Assembly: GCA_964418575.1 (NCBI GenBank)
Contig: CAYQMI010000003.1
Coordinates: 1-64,000 of the forward strand
Source of the DNA: Glaciecola sp964418575
Lineage (GTDB): Bacteria > Pseudomonadota > Gammaproteobacteria > Enterobacterales > Alteromonadaceae
DNA length: 64,000 nt
Direction: 5' to 3'
A program made the position numbers and the translations under genes. Of this stretch, positions 17,780 to 26,778 are shown piece by piece (positions within the stretch are counted from its first letter, which is position 1; every line of letters begins with the position of its first letter). Below the pieces are notes generated by a model that was given only the letters and a program-made list of their open reading frames with translations, was not told the DNA's origin and did no database searches.

Positions 17780-19729
17780 CTAATTGCCACTCGCTGTGAT
17801 TACCTCAGTAGGTTGTGCTAAATAGTAACCTTGGGCGCCATCAATCCCATTATTTACGAGCCACTCATGCTCTTGTTTTGACTCTACTTTCTCTGCGATT
17901 ATCTTAATATCGAGTCCATGTGCAATGTTTATTAAAGATTTTACAAAGAGTTGATTATCGACTTCTGTATGTATTGCGCGAGTAAATCTGCCGTCTATTT
18001 TTAAGTAATCAGGCATAATTTGTCTGATATGCGTTATGCCAGCGAGCTGAGCACCAAAGTGCTCAATGCAGATGCTAATACCATAAGATTTAAGTTGTTT
18101 TGTTAAAGTGCTTAGCGCGACTATGTCGTGAACCAAAGCTCGTTCAGGTATCTCTAGCGTGATTTTATGGCAAGTTGAGCGATAAACGTTCAGTTTTTCC
18201 ATAAACCAATCGATGAAGGCTTTATCAAATAAAGATATTCGACTGATGTTAATGCCCACTCGAGACTCAAGCTCTGAGGCTTTTACAAAAATATTTTGAA
18301 TGATAAGTTTATCGATTTGTTGCGCGTAGTCTAAGCGGATAGAGGCTGGAATAAGCTGAACCATAGGCACAAGTTCTTTAGTTTGACTATCTAATAATCG
18401 TGCAAACCACTCTGAATATATTGTCTTGTTATCACTGTCTAAAATATGTTGAGCAACAAAGTCAGCTTTGCCTATTTTAATGATCCCAGCAAGCATTTCT
18501 CGCCACTCTTCATTTGAGTTAGACACTTTGAGTTGGCTTGATAGCTCCCAGCGCTGCTCCGCTATACTTGCATTGAGCAGTGCGCTATCAACTCTATGCA
18601 TGATGTCTTTATACTTGTCTTCGCAAGAAACGTGCGTTGCGCCAATATGCGCGACACCAGCACGGTGCTCATTTTTCTCCAAGCGTTTGGTGTATATGGC
18701 AATAAGCTGCGCCATCGCTTTGGCATGACTTTCACGAAGGTTTTCTATCATTAGCGCAAAGTCAGCACCATTTATACGGTAGATGGCAAAGTGATCATAT
18801 TCTGCGGAGGCGGCCTCTTTAATAGCTTGGCATACTGACTTTAGGTATTTATCACCGGCCTCGCCTCCAAATTTGGTATGAATATCCTTAAGGCTACTGG
18901 CTCGAATTACAAACAAATAAGCTTCAGAGTTCTTTTCAGAATCATTAATTAATTCGTTTATAGCGAGTTCATATGCCCGGCGATTTCCCACGCCAGTAAC
19001 AAAATCTACATATGCAAATCGGCGGTACTCTTCAGACTGGTTAGTCATCTTTTTGAACATAACGAACAGTTTTTCAGACATTATGTTGATTGCATTTACA
19101 ATGCTGAAGAGCTCTTTGGTAGTAGGAACATGCTGAATTTGTTCAAATTGCTTTTTACTGATTGAGTCAGCTTGCTGTATTACTCTGTTGATAGGTAGCG
19201 TGATTACGCGCTTTACAAGGTACCAAACAAAAAACAAGGCGAATATTAGCGCTACCGAAGTGACGACTAAGCTTTGTACTGCGTTTTGCCATAGCTGGCG
19301 ATAGCCAAAACCGTCATTACTCACTACCTTGAGTGAGCCTTTTACGTTCCAACCATCGTTTATCTCGGTGCTAGCGCTCGGAGCTAAAATAGGAAAGCGT
19401 GCAGTAAACCATTGAGGAACGTCGATTTGACTATTTCGGTTCTGCTTTTCGATGAGTAGTTTGCCACTTTCATCAAAGAGTGAAATAGACTGGTAGTAAC
19501 CGCGATCAAAGATTGCGTTTACCATTGTCTCAATGACCGCGATGTTCTCTTCGTCACCAATATAGGGAGAAATTGATAAACCTAGAGACGTCGCGGTGTC
19601 TTGTGCGTGGGAGCTTAGCTGCTGTTCGATAAAGGCACGAGTATTTTGTGTATTCATCCACAAAGTGCCCAAAAAGCTAATCAACAGTACAAAGAAAAAG
19701 CCTAAACCTAATTGTTTCGATAAGGACAT
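17780..19729 (-). CDS. lapD: LapD-like inner-membrane c-di-GMP receptor
   Basis: A 649-residue protein with the LapD order: first helix (about 8-25), periplasmic LapD_MoxY_N domain (about 26-150), second helix (about 155-175), HAMP, degenerate GGDEF and degenerate EAL. The GGDEF site reads NGADF and the EAL site reads EWF, so neither synthesis nor hydrolysis is expected. DYLKIDGRF in the EAL domain is retained and fits c-di-GMP binding. In known systems, c-di-GMP-bound LapD holds the protease LapG away from its adhesin target. Here lapG lies directly upstream with 49 nt between, so the pair is complete. Confidence 0.92.
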   Translation of the reverse strand: MSLSKQLGLGFFFVLLISFLGTLWMNTQNTRAFIEQQLSSHAQDTATSLGLSISPYIGDEENIAVIETMVNAIFDRGYYQSISLFDESGKLLIEKQNRNSQIDVPQWFTARFPILAPSASTEINDGWNVKGSLKVVSNDGFGYRQLWQNAVQSLVVTSVALIFALFFVWYLVKRVITLPINRVIQQADSISKKQFEQIQHVPTTKELFSIVNAINIMSEKLFVMFKKMTNQSEEYRRFAYVDFVTGVGNRRAYELAINELINDSEKNSEAYLFVIRASSLKDIHTKFGGEAGDKYLKSVCQAIKEAASAEYDHFAIYRINGADFALMIENLRESHAKAMAQLIAIYTKRLEKNEHRAGVAHIGATHVSCEDKYKDIMHRVDSALLNASIAEQRWELSSQLKVSNSNEEWREMLAGIIKIGKADFVAQHILDSDNKTIYSEWFARLLDSQTKELVPMVQLIPASIRLDYAQQIDKLIIQNIFVKASELESRVGINISRISLFDKAFIDWFMEKLNVYRSTCHKITLEIPERALVHDIVALSTLTKQLKSYGISICIEHFGAQLAGITHIRQIMPDYLKIDGRFTRAIHTEVDNQLFVKSLINIAHGLDIKIIAEKVESKQEHEWLVNNGIDGAQGYYLAQPTEVITASGN

Positions 19730-19778
19730 TGTAATGCTTACTCCCTGATATTGATTAAGAAATATACCATTAGTTTAC

Positions 19779-20444
19779 TCATTCGTAATCTTGTTTCATT
19801 CTTTTGTTAAGGTCATTCCATAACGAGTTATTGCTTTTTTGCTGCATCTTTCTTCCTTGTCCCTGTTGCCGAGCGAGCCACAGTCCGTCGCCGTTAAAAC
19901 TGTAAATTGGCAATAGGTCGCCCCTCTGTGATGCCGGCAATATACGTTTATTGATATTATCCAAAACGTAGGGAACTGCATTAGGACTTGAGTAGTATGC
20001 AAGTACCATATGTGCCTGGCGAGGTCGTGTAGCCGTTACGTACATTAACCTGAGCTTTTCGGTGGCAACGCCGAGTTCAATTAAAGTGAAGTATTTAGCG
20101 ATGGTAAAGTCCTCGCAATCCCCGCCATTACTTCCTAAAAACTCTATAGGTGTTGCCCAATAATCAGTTTGTTTCCAATGTTCAATATCGTCAATAAACT
20201 CGACCCGATTAAAGAATTGATTTACTTCGTAAAGCTTCTCGTCGATTGGCGCCTTTCTATTTACTTCGATTAAACGCTGCCATTGCTCCATTCTATTGAG
20301 TGCATCGCTACCGTATGTTTTCTCTACTTTAAGCAATATTTTTTGGCTAAAGTTCAGAGCGGAACTCACAGGCGAAGGCACTAGCAAAAAAGCAAGCAAA
20401 ATCAAGGCCAAAAAGGTAAACGATACGCTTATACGAAACTGCAT
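19779..20444 (-). CDS. lapG: LapG-like periplasmic cysteine protease
   Basis: A 221-residue transglutaminase-like (bacterial, BTLCP) protease with an N-terminal signal/anchor (about 8-29). The catalytic triad is visible as C110 in NGGDCEDF, H145 in RQAHMVL and D162 in YVLDNI. LapG enzymes cut a dialanine site near the N-terminus of giant biofilm adhesins and release them from the cell. It heads a minus-strand unit lapG-lapD-secreted protein. No giant adhesin or its type I secretion genes are in the window, so the target lies elsewhere or is different. Confidence 0.93.
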   Translation of the reverse strand: MQFRISVSFTFLALILLAFLLVPSPVSSALNFSQKILLKVEKTYGSDALNRMEQWQRLIEVNRKAPIDEKLYEVNQFFNRVEFIDDIEHWKQTDYWATPIEFLGSNGGDCEDFTIAKYFTLIELGVATEKLRLMYVTATRPRQAHMVLAYYSSPNAVPYVLDNINKRILPASQRGDLLPIYSFNGDGLWLARQQGQGRKMQQKSNNSLWNDLNKRMKQDYE

Positions 20445-20626
20445 AAAGTTTCAAAGGGGTGGTTTGCAATATCTCATATATAGGTAATCGCATAAAAACC
20501 ACAAAACATTAGTTTTTGAATGAGTTAGGGTGAAAAACTGAGGTTGCTGATGCAATTCACATGAACTTAGTCATGATGAAAAGATGAAGGTTGAGGGTAG
20601 GAAAGTGTTCGATTAATCAAAAATTG

Positions 20627-20660
20627 CAGTGTGAGTACTCTTCACAAAATACTCACACTG
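20627..20660 (-). terminator. Rho-independent terminator after manC
   Basis: The perfect 11-bp arms CAGTGTGAGTA and TACTCACACTG enclose a 12-nt loop, 9 nt past the manC stop codon on the minus strand. A TTTTT run follows shortly after the stem in that direction. It separates manC from lapG. Confidence 0.82.
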
Positions 20661-20669
20661 ACAGAATAA

Positions 20670-22079
20670 CTACTTAACGCGGCCGTAACGATCAGAAAAG
20701 CGCACAATGTCATCTTCACCCAAATAACTTCCCGATTGAACCTCAATAAGCTCAAGGGAGATTTTGCCTGGATTCTCGAGTGCATGAACCTCACCTACCG
20801 GAATGTAAACGGATTCATTCTCAGTCACGAGCTGTGTTTTTTCTCCAACTGTGACACTTGCTGTGCCGCTCACTACTATCCAGTGTTCTGCGCGATGATG
20901 ATGCATCTGCACTGATAGCTTTTCTCCTGGTTTAACGCTAATTCTTTTTACCTGATAGCGAGTGCCATTGTCGATGGAGTCGTAGCTACCCCATGGACGA
21001 AATACTTCTCTGTGAAATTCAAACTCTGGTCTGTGCTGAGCTTTGAGTGTATTGACGATACTTTTAATATCTTGCACTTTGTTTCGGTTGGCTACCATTA
21101 CGGCATCTTTGGTTTCTACCACTACCACATCATCCAAACCAATCACTGACACCAAACGTTGCTCCGCGTTTACGTAGCTATTGTTGACACCTTCGAGCAT
21201 AACATCGCCGATACAAACATTGCCTTTATCGTCTTTTGCACTGCTGGTGTCCCACAATGAACTCCAACTGCCGACATCATTCCAGCCAGCGTCAAGGCTT
21301 ACCATAACGGCTTGCTCAGTTTTTTCCATTACCGCGTAATCGACCGACTCATCCGGGCATTTCGCGAAAGCATCTTCGTTTATTCTAACGAAATCTAAAT
21401 CGGCCTCGGTAGATGCACTAGCGGCTTCGCAAGCTTGGTAAATATCTGGGCGGTGCTGCTTAAGCTCCTGCAAGTATACACTTGCTTTGAACATAAACAT
21501 GCCGCTGTTCCAATAGTATTTGCCTGAGGCTAAATATTCTTGTGCAGTAGCAAGCTGCGGTTTCTCAACAAATTCAGCAACTTGGAAACCTTCTCCTTGG
21601 GCTGAGCCGGCTCTAATATATCCATATCCGGTATGTGCTTCACTTGGTACGATGCCAAAGGTCACTAGCTTGTTATCATCCGCTAGCGTTTTTGCTTTGG
21701 AAATAGCTGCAGCAAAAGCCTCATGGTTTTCAATTAGATGATCTGCAGCAAGTACTAATAAAGTCGGGTCATCTCCTGACTTTATGGCGAGCATGGCGGC
21801 TAAAGCAATAGCGGGCGCAGTGTTTCGCCCAACGGGTTCAAGTAAAATGCCGTCGTGAGATATGCCGGCCCGAAGCATTTGCTCAGCGGCCAAAAAGCGA
21901 TGATTTTCATTACAAATAATCAGTGGCGGCGTCATTTGCTCGCGCGGCAGCCTTAAGATAGTGTCTTGCAACATTGTTTTTTCGCAGGTTAGTGCAAGAA
22001 ACTGCTTAGGGAGGGCTGCTCTTGATTTCGGCCATAGACGACTTCCACTGCCGCCTGCAAGCACAACTGGCTTTATCAT
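20670..22079 (-). CDS. manC: Mannose-1-phosphate guanylyltransferase / mannose-6-phosphate isomerase
   Basis: A 469-residue bifunctional type II enzyme that makes GDP-mannose for surface polysaccharide. The nucleotidyltransferase domain (about 1-280) begins with the pyrophosphorylase signature GGSGSRLWPKSR, followed by PKQFLAL, and carries VEKP near residue 170. The C-terminal cupin domain (about 345-465) has RPWGSYDSID, HHHRAEHWIVVSGTA and ENESVYIPVGEVHALENPG, the metal-binding isomerase half. Length is normal for the AlgA/ManC family. It supplies sugar nucleotides for the neighbouring export machinery, although no glycosyltransferases are seen here. A terminator follows. Confidence 0.95.
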   Translation of the reverse strand: MIKPVVLAGGSGSRLWPKSRAALPKQFLALTCEKTMLQDTILRLPREQMTPPLIICNENHRFLAAEQMLRAGISHDGILLEPVGRNTAPAIALAAMLAIKSGDDPTLLVLAADHLIENHEAFAAAISKAKTLADDNKLVTFGIVPSEAHTGYGYIRAGSAQGEGFQVAEFVEKPQLATAQEYLASGKYYWNSGMFMFKASVYLQELKQHRPDIYQACEAASASTEADLDFVRINEDAFAKCPDESVDYAVMEKTEQAVMVSLDAGWNDVGSWSSLWDTSSAKDDKGNVCIGDVMLEGVNNSYVNAEQRLVSVIGLDDVVVVETKDAVMVANRNKVQDIKSIVNTLKAQHRPEFEFHREVFRPWGSYDSIDNGTRYQVKRISVKPGEKLSVQMHHHRAEHWIVVSGTASVTVGEKTQLVTENESVYIPVGEVHALENPGKISLELIEVQSGSYLGEDDIVRFSDRYGRVK

Positions 22080-22168
22080 GGTAATTACTTCCTTGAGGTG
22101 AATGCGATTATCTCGCGCATAAACTAATACTGTTTATCATATCAATCTTTATATTAAAGGAGTAGGTT

Positions 22169-24505
22169 TCATGCGCTATTTTGATTGGTTTGTATCCAGG
22201 CGATAAGGTCATTTCTTGGTATAGGCTTGCAGATTAAGTAGCCTTGTCCCCACTCACAGCCAAACTCGGTCAGAATTTGCATGCTGGCTTCATCTTCAAT
22301 ACCCTCAGCTACCACATTCATCTGAAGGTTTTGCGCCAATGTTAGTATCGTTTTGCAGATTGCTTGTAACTGCTCGCGCTGAGCAAGCTCAAATACGAAG
22401 CTCTTATCGATTTTAAGAATGTCGATAGGGAGTTGCGTTAAATAAGACAGGGAAGAATATCCAGTACCAAAGTCATCAATGGCGATTTTAAAGCCTGCAT
22501 CTTTTAACTCATGTAAACGTTTAATAGAACGCTCTGGATTTTTAACGATTACACGCTCGGTGAGCTCTAGCAGAACATTGTTCGGACTGAGTCCCGCATC
22601 TTTCAGTAGTTCTTGTAAATAGGGCAATAAAGAAACGTCTAAAACATCATCGGCACTTATGTTGACAGCAATGTTAACTTCAAGTCCTGCCTCTTTAAAC
22701 GCAATTAAATCAGCGATGACAGTTTTGATTACCCAACGAGTGAGCACTCGTATAAATCCTGCATGCTCGGCCACACTAACAAATTCATCAGGAGCAACTT
22801 TGCCTAGCGCAGGATTATTCCATCGCGCCAATGCCTCTATGTAAACCGCATTGTCAATTTGTTTAGTGAGATTTTGTTTCAATTCTACCTTAGGTTGGTA
22901 AGCTAAGCTGAGTTGCCCATCATTTTGGTCAAGTGTATTTTTAAGCTCGCTTACAATGGAAAGACGTCGCAAATATCTTAGCTCTTGTGAATCTCTGTAG
23001 CGGAGTAAAAATGTTTTTGTCGCGTGTGCTTCATCAATCACGATATTCATTCGTCGATATAAGTCTTCCGCGCTTTTAGCGTCGCTTGGCAAACTCATGA
23101 CACCAATGACGATTTTTAAGTTTATTGATATCCCTTTAATCGATATATCGCTTTCTAGATCCTTTTGTAAGCTAATAAGTGAATCATGTGTGTGTTCGTC
23201 TTTTGGCAGCCAAATGATTTCTCCACCTGTGACTCGCGCGGCAATCCCTTCTAAGCTACTTACTCTTTGTGCGATGAGCTTTAAGCAAGCGTCACCTACT
23301 TCGTAACCAAATACGTCATTAATACTTCTAAACCCTCGGATATTTATTCCAACCGCTTGAAAATTTGACTGATTTTGTAAGCGTTCAGAAATAATTACTT
23401 TTAAATAACCGCGGTTAAATAATTCAGTTAAGGGATCTATCTGTACTTGCCTTGTAATCGTTTTCTCTCTTTCTTTTACCGCGTCGCGCATGGCTTCAAA
23501 AGCATCGGTAAGGGCGTTAATTTCAGAAGGAGCCTTGCTTAATTTGAGCTCTCCAGAGTAGTCTCCCTGTGCAATACTTTTTGCAGATGAAACCAGCTTC
23601 TTTAGAGGTGAGATGATCCTTTTGACGGAATAAACACTCAAGGAAATGGCTATCATAACTGCCAATAGGCTAACTAAAGCAATTGTGCTAAGTAGACTTG
23701 TAAAGTTACTTGCGACTCGCTGAGCATTAATCGCTAAGTAGGTAGATGCTTTATCATTTTTGATGTTTTCTATGGGAATTCGTTTGGTGTAGAGCTCTTG
23801 CAGTCCGATTATTACTTTGGGATTAAACAGCCCCAAGTAATTGTCTGATAGTTGCCACGCGTATAATTGTTCAGGACTAGTATCGCTTTCTAAAGTGCTA
23901 ACAACTCTCGACTCTTCTTGCCCAAAAACGATGGCGATGCGCATACCAAACGATTTAGAGAGTTGTTCAATAAGTGCATTGTCAAAGCGATAGGCCACTA
24001 AGAGGCATTTTTCTTCGTTTAAACTCCCGCCAGGCGCAGTGAGCAACAAATACATCTTATCTTCCATGGTGTAAAAAAATGCACCAGAACTGCGCTGCTC
24101 AGATGCCTTGATCATTTCCTCTAGGACGTCGTTTGGTAACTTCCTTTCATTTGCAGATAGCACAGTGTTTGTGGCGTCAGTCGAGTCGTTTATTGCGACA
24201 AAGTTTGCTTCAAGTTCTAAGCTAATATCTTGGAGGGCTTTTTGTTGAATGGATTTGCTCGCGCTATTTAATGCTTGCATGTATTCATCGTTTTCTAGCA
24301 TGAGTTCAATTTTTTCAACTTTGCTAGTTTGGAAATCGTTCAACTCTCGTTTATATAGCCTTTCCGTTGCGTTGAGACCGGCAGTGATATTTTTATGAAC
24401 GGTTTTACTTAAGTTGTCCCACACCACAGCCAAAATCACGATGGCAGTGCACAGTACCATGATGGCAATCAATCTTGCGATCCGTATGTATATAGAACGA
24501 TTCAT
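22169..24505 (-). CDS. c-di-GMP phosphodiesterase with degenerate GGDEF (HAMP-GGDEF-EAL)
   Basis: A 778-residue membrane signalling protein: helix 1 (about 9-30), periplasmic sensor (about 31-270), helix 2 (about 271-292), HAMP, GGDEF (about 355-505) and EAL (about 520-770). The GGDEF signature is altered to GGEII, so cyclase activity is unlikely. The EAL domain keeps IEALARW, NIS, ELTER, DDFGTGYSSL, LKIDKSFV and AEGIED, so phosphodiesterase activity is likely. It lies 89 nt upstream of manC on the same strand and near lapD. It may lower the c-di-GMP that LapD reads. The periplasmic signal is unknown. Confidence 0.92.
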   Translation of the reverse strand: MNRSIYIRIARLIAIMVLCTAIVILAVVWDNLSKTVHKNITAGLNATERLYKRELNDFQTSKVEKIELMLENDEYMQALNSASKSIQQKALQDISLELEANFVAINDSTDATNTVLSANERKLPNDVLEEMIKASEQRSSGAFFYTMEDKMYLLLTAPGGSLNEEKCLLVAYRFDNALIEQLSKSFGMRIAIVFGQEESRVVSTLESDTSPEQLYAWQLSDNYLGLFNPKVIIGLQELYTKRIPIENIKNDKASTYLAINAQRVASNFTSLLSTIALVSLLAVMIAISLSVYSVKRIISPLKKLVSSAKSIAQGDYSGELKLSKAPSEINALTDAFEAMRDAVKEREKTITRQVQIDPLTELFNRGYLKVIISERLQNQSNFQAVGINIRGFRSINDVFGYEVGDACLKLIAQRVSSLEGIAARVTGGEIIWLPKDEHTHDSLISLQKDLESDISIKGISINLKIVIGVMSLPSDAKSAEDLYRRMNIVIDEAHATKTFLLRYRDSQELRYLRRLSIVSELKNTLDQNDGQLSLAYQPKVELKQNLTKQIDNAVYIEALARWNNPALGKVAPDEFVSVAEHAGFIRVLTRWVIKTVIADLIAFKEAGLEVNIAVNISADDVLDVSLLPYLQELLKDAGLSPNNVLLELTERVIVKNPERSIKRLHELKDAGFKIAIDDFGTGYSSLSYLTQLPIDILKIDKSFVFELAQREQLQAICKTILTLAQNLQMNVVAEGIEDEASMQILTEFGCEWGQGYLICKPIPRNDLIAWIQTNQNSA

Positions 24506-24683
24506 ACTATATGTGAGTCACCTTTTTACGAAATACAGCTTAGGACCATTTGCCCACCAATATTCATAACTTAATACAAGCAGGGTCAACACTCCACATT
24601 TAAATCGGCTTAATTAAAACTAACATTAGCCGATATCCTTCAATACAAATAAATTTGCCGAGCTTTTTCTTTAAGGATTAACA

Positions 24684-24815
24684 ATGACGAGTAGCGACAT
24701 TACTGATGTTATCAATGCGGTCCAAAGCCAGGAGGGTATTGTACTTGATATGTCATTTGTTAAATTAAGAGCGCGCTTGCTCGCTTGTGTAAAGCATCGC
24801 TTCCGATATGACTGA
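24684..24815 (+). CDS. 43-residue ORF overlapping the hybrid kinase start
   Basis: A short reading frame opening at ATG 24684 behind a TTAAGGATT ribosome site. It ends in TGA at 24813-24815, overlapping the kinase ATG by 8 nt (ATGACTGA). The product begins MTSSDITDVINAVQ and ends in a basic stretch (VKLRARLLACVKHRFRYD). The good ribosome site and precise overlap suggest real translation, either as a small protein or as a leader that couples translation of the kinase. The kinase itself has no good ribosome site of its own. No family is recognised. Confidence 0.5.
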   Translation: MTSSDITDVINAVQSQEGIVLDMSFVKLRARLLACVKHRFRYD

Positions 24816-26775
24816 CATTCAAAAATATCAGCGCAGAATAGATCGTGAACGAGCCGCTAGGAAAGAGGCTGAACGTTTATTAGAAGAAAAAAGTGCTGCA
24901 CTTTATGATAAAAACATGGAGCTGTTTTCTCTTAGCGAAAGTTTAGAAAAACTAGTTGCTGAACGTACCGCCCAGATGCAAAAAGCGCGTGATGATGCTT
25001 TAGCCGCGCTGCGAATCAAATCTGATTTTATCGCAAATATGAGTCATGAACTTCGAACACCGATGAATGGAGTACTTGGGGTGTTGGAGCTACTGCAAAG
25101 TGAAACACTCAATCCCGAACAGAGTGAACTGCTGGGTGTTGCTCAGTCCTCTGGTAAGCATTTGCTTGAAGTAATAAACGATATCTTAGATTTTTCGAAA
25201 ATTGAAGCGAACAAGATCAGCATTGAACTAGCCCCTCTAGAAATCCGCCCGTATATAAAAGAAGTTATGACACCATTTGCATTGCAGGCTAAGCAAAAAG
25301 GCTTGCTTGTGAGTTATCAGGTAGCTGAAGACGTAGAGCAGGCCTTGGTTACAGATAAACTGCGTTTAACACAAATTATTTCCAACCTGTTGTCGAACGC
25401 GATTAAATTTACGCATTCTGGTGAAGTGAGCCTTGCCTTTGAGAAACTGAGCGAGGAGCAATATCGCCTCACAGTGACAGATACTGGCATTGGTATTAGC
25501 GCTGAAAACATCAATTCAGTGTTTACAGCTTTTGAGCAAGCAGATAGCAGCATCACGCGCGAGTTTGGTGGCACCGGACTAGGCATGAATATCACCAAAC
25601 GCCTGGTAGATATGCTCCACGGTAGTATTGCTATTGAAAGCGAGCTTGGTATAGGTACATCCTTTTCTTTGGATATTCATATGCAGGTAGCGCAGCTTGA
25701 GGCTTCTGATAACTCTAGCCTCTCGCGCTTTGGTGAGTCTGAGGACGCCGTAAAGCTTTTATTAGTTGAAGATCATCAAGTGAATCAAATGGTGGCTAAA
25801 CGATTGTTAGAGAACTGGGGCTTTGAGGTAGTACTCGCTGAAAACGGCGCTCATGCAATTGAAATTGCCCAGCAAGCTAGCTTCGACGGCATTTTGATGG
25901 ACCTTCAGATGCCGGTAATGGGAGGCGTAGAGGCTGCAAAAACCTTGCGCAAGCAGGGGTTGATAAGCGTATCTGTTCCCATTATTGCGATGACTGCACA
26001 TAGCAGCGATGAGCATATTAAGGAGTGCTTAGCAGCAGGCATGCAAGCCCACGTTTCTAAGCCTTTGAACAAGGCGCGACTATTAGCCGTACTACAAGAC
26101 CATATTAAAAACGAGCTTCTAAGCGCAGAGTCGACTTCAGGTAAAGCAAACAGTGAGCATTTTTCTATGCCGCATATACATATCAGGCATTTAGAGTTAG
26201 CTGATGGTTTGCAGCGTGTGGGCGGTGATTGGAATGTAATGCATGGTTTGCTTAAACGTTTTCTTGATGAGTTTAGAGACTTCTATGCGGTTTTTAGCCA
26301 AGCCAAGGCGGATAATATGAATGACTATGGAATATCTATGCTGCATAAATTAAAAGGCAGCGGCGGGAATTTAGGTTTTCATTCACTTAATACGCTAGCG
26401 TCACGAACTGAAGCAATGTTGATTGACCAAGATGCATGGCCTGAAGACACTGAAATTGCTCAATTGGACAAGATATTGAGTGAAGCGCACGCAGATTTTG
26501 AGCAAATAGGTGCAACACAAGAGCAAAATGTGAGTCAGCAAAAGCCACAGAAGAAAGCAGTTACAGATGAAGAGTTGCTGTTACAAATATCGCAAACACA
26601 AGAAAGCTTGAAACAAGACGTTTTTGCAGCACAAGCTGCATTAGATGAATTACTGACCTTTGATTTGAGCGCCGAGCTCCTTGGCGCGATGAATCAGGCT
26701 CATACGGCGCTACAAAATTTTGATACCGATACGGTGACAAAAATATTGGCTAAAGCCCGACTTATGATGGAATAA
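24808..26775 (+). CDS. Hybrid sensor histidine kinase (HisKA-HATPase-REC-HPt)
   Basis: A 655-residue soluble phosphorelay kinase. An N-terminal coiled coil (about 5-70) replaces a membrane sensor, followed by HisKA with H80 in NMSHELRTPMNG, an ATPase domain with NLLSNAIKFTHSG, DTGIGIS and GGTGLGMNITKRLVDML, a receiver with ILMDLQMPVMGG, and an HPt domain with LHKLKGSGGNLG. The lack of a sensory domain suggests that a partner protein provides the signal, as in NahK-like kinases; no NosP or H-NOX gene is next to it. The response regulator gene begins 3 nt after its stop. Confidence 0.92.
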   Translation: MTDIQKYQRRIDRERAARKEAERLLEEKSAALYDKNMELFSLSESLEKLVAERTAQMQKARDDALAALRIKSDFIANMSHELRTPMNGVLGVLELLQSETLNPEQSELLGVAQSSGKHLLEVINDILDFSKIEANKISIELAPLEIRPYIKEVMTPFALQAKQKGLLVSYQVAEDVEQALVTDKLRLTQIISNLLSNAIKFTHSGEVSLAFEKLSEEQYRLTVTDTGIGISAENINSVFTAFEQADSSITREFGGTGLGMNITKRLVDMLHGSIAIESELGIGTSFSLDIHMQVAQLEASDNSSLSRFGESEDAVKLLLVEDHQVNQMVAKRLLENWGFEVVLAENGAHAIEIAQQASFDGILMDLQMPVMGGVEAAKTLRKQGLISVSVPIIAMTAHSSDEHIKECLAAGMQAHVSKPLNKARLLAVLQDHIKNELLSAESTSGKANSEHFSMPHIHIRHLELADGLQRVGGDWNVMHGLLKRFLDEFRDFYAVFSQAKADNMNDYGISMLHKLKGSGGNLGFHSLNTLASRTEAMLIDQDAWPEDTEIAQLDKILSEAHADFEQIGATQEQNVSQQKPQKKAVTDEELLLQISQTQESLKQDVFAAQAALDELLTFDLSAELLGAMNQAHTALQNFDTDTVTKILAKARLMME

Positions 26776-26778
26776 AAA

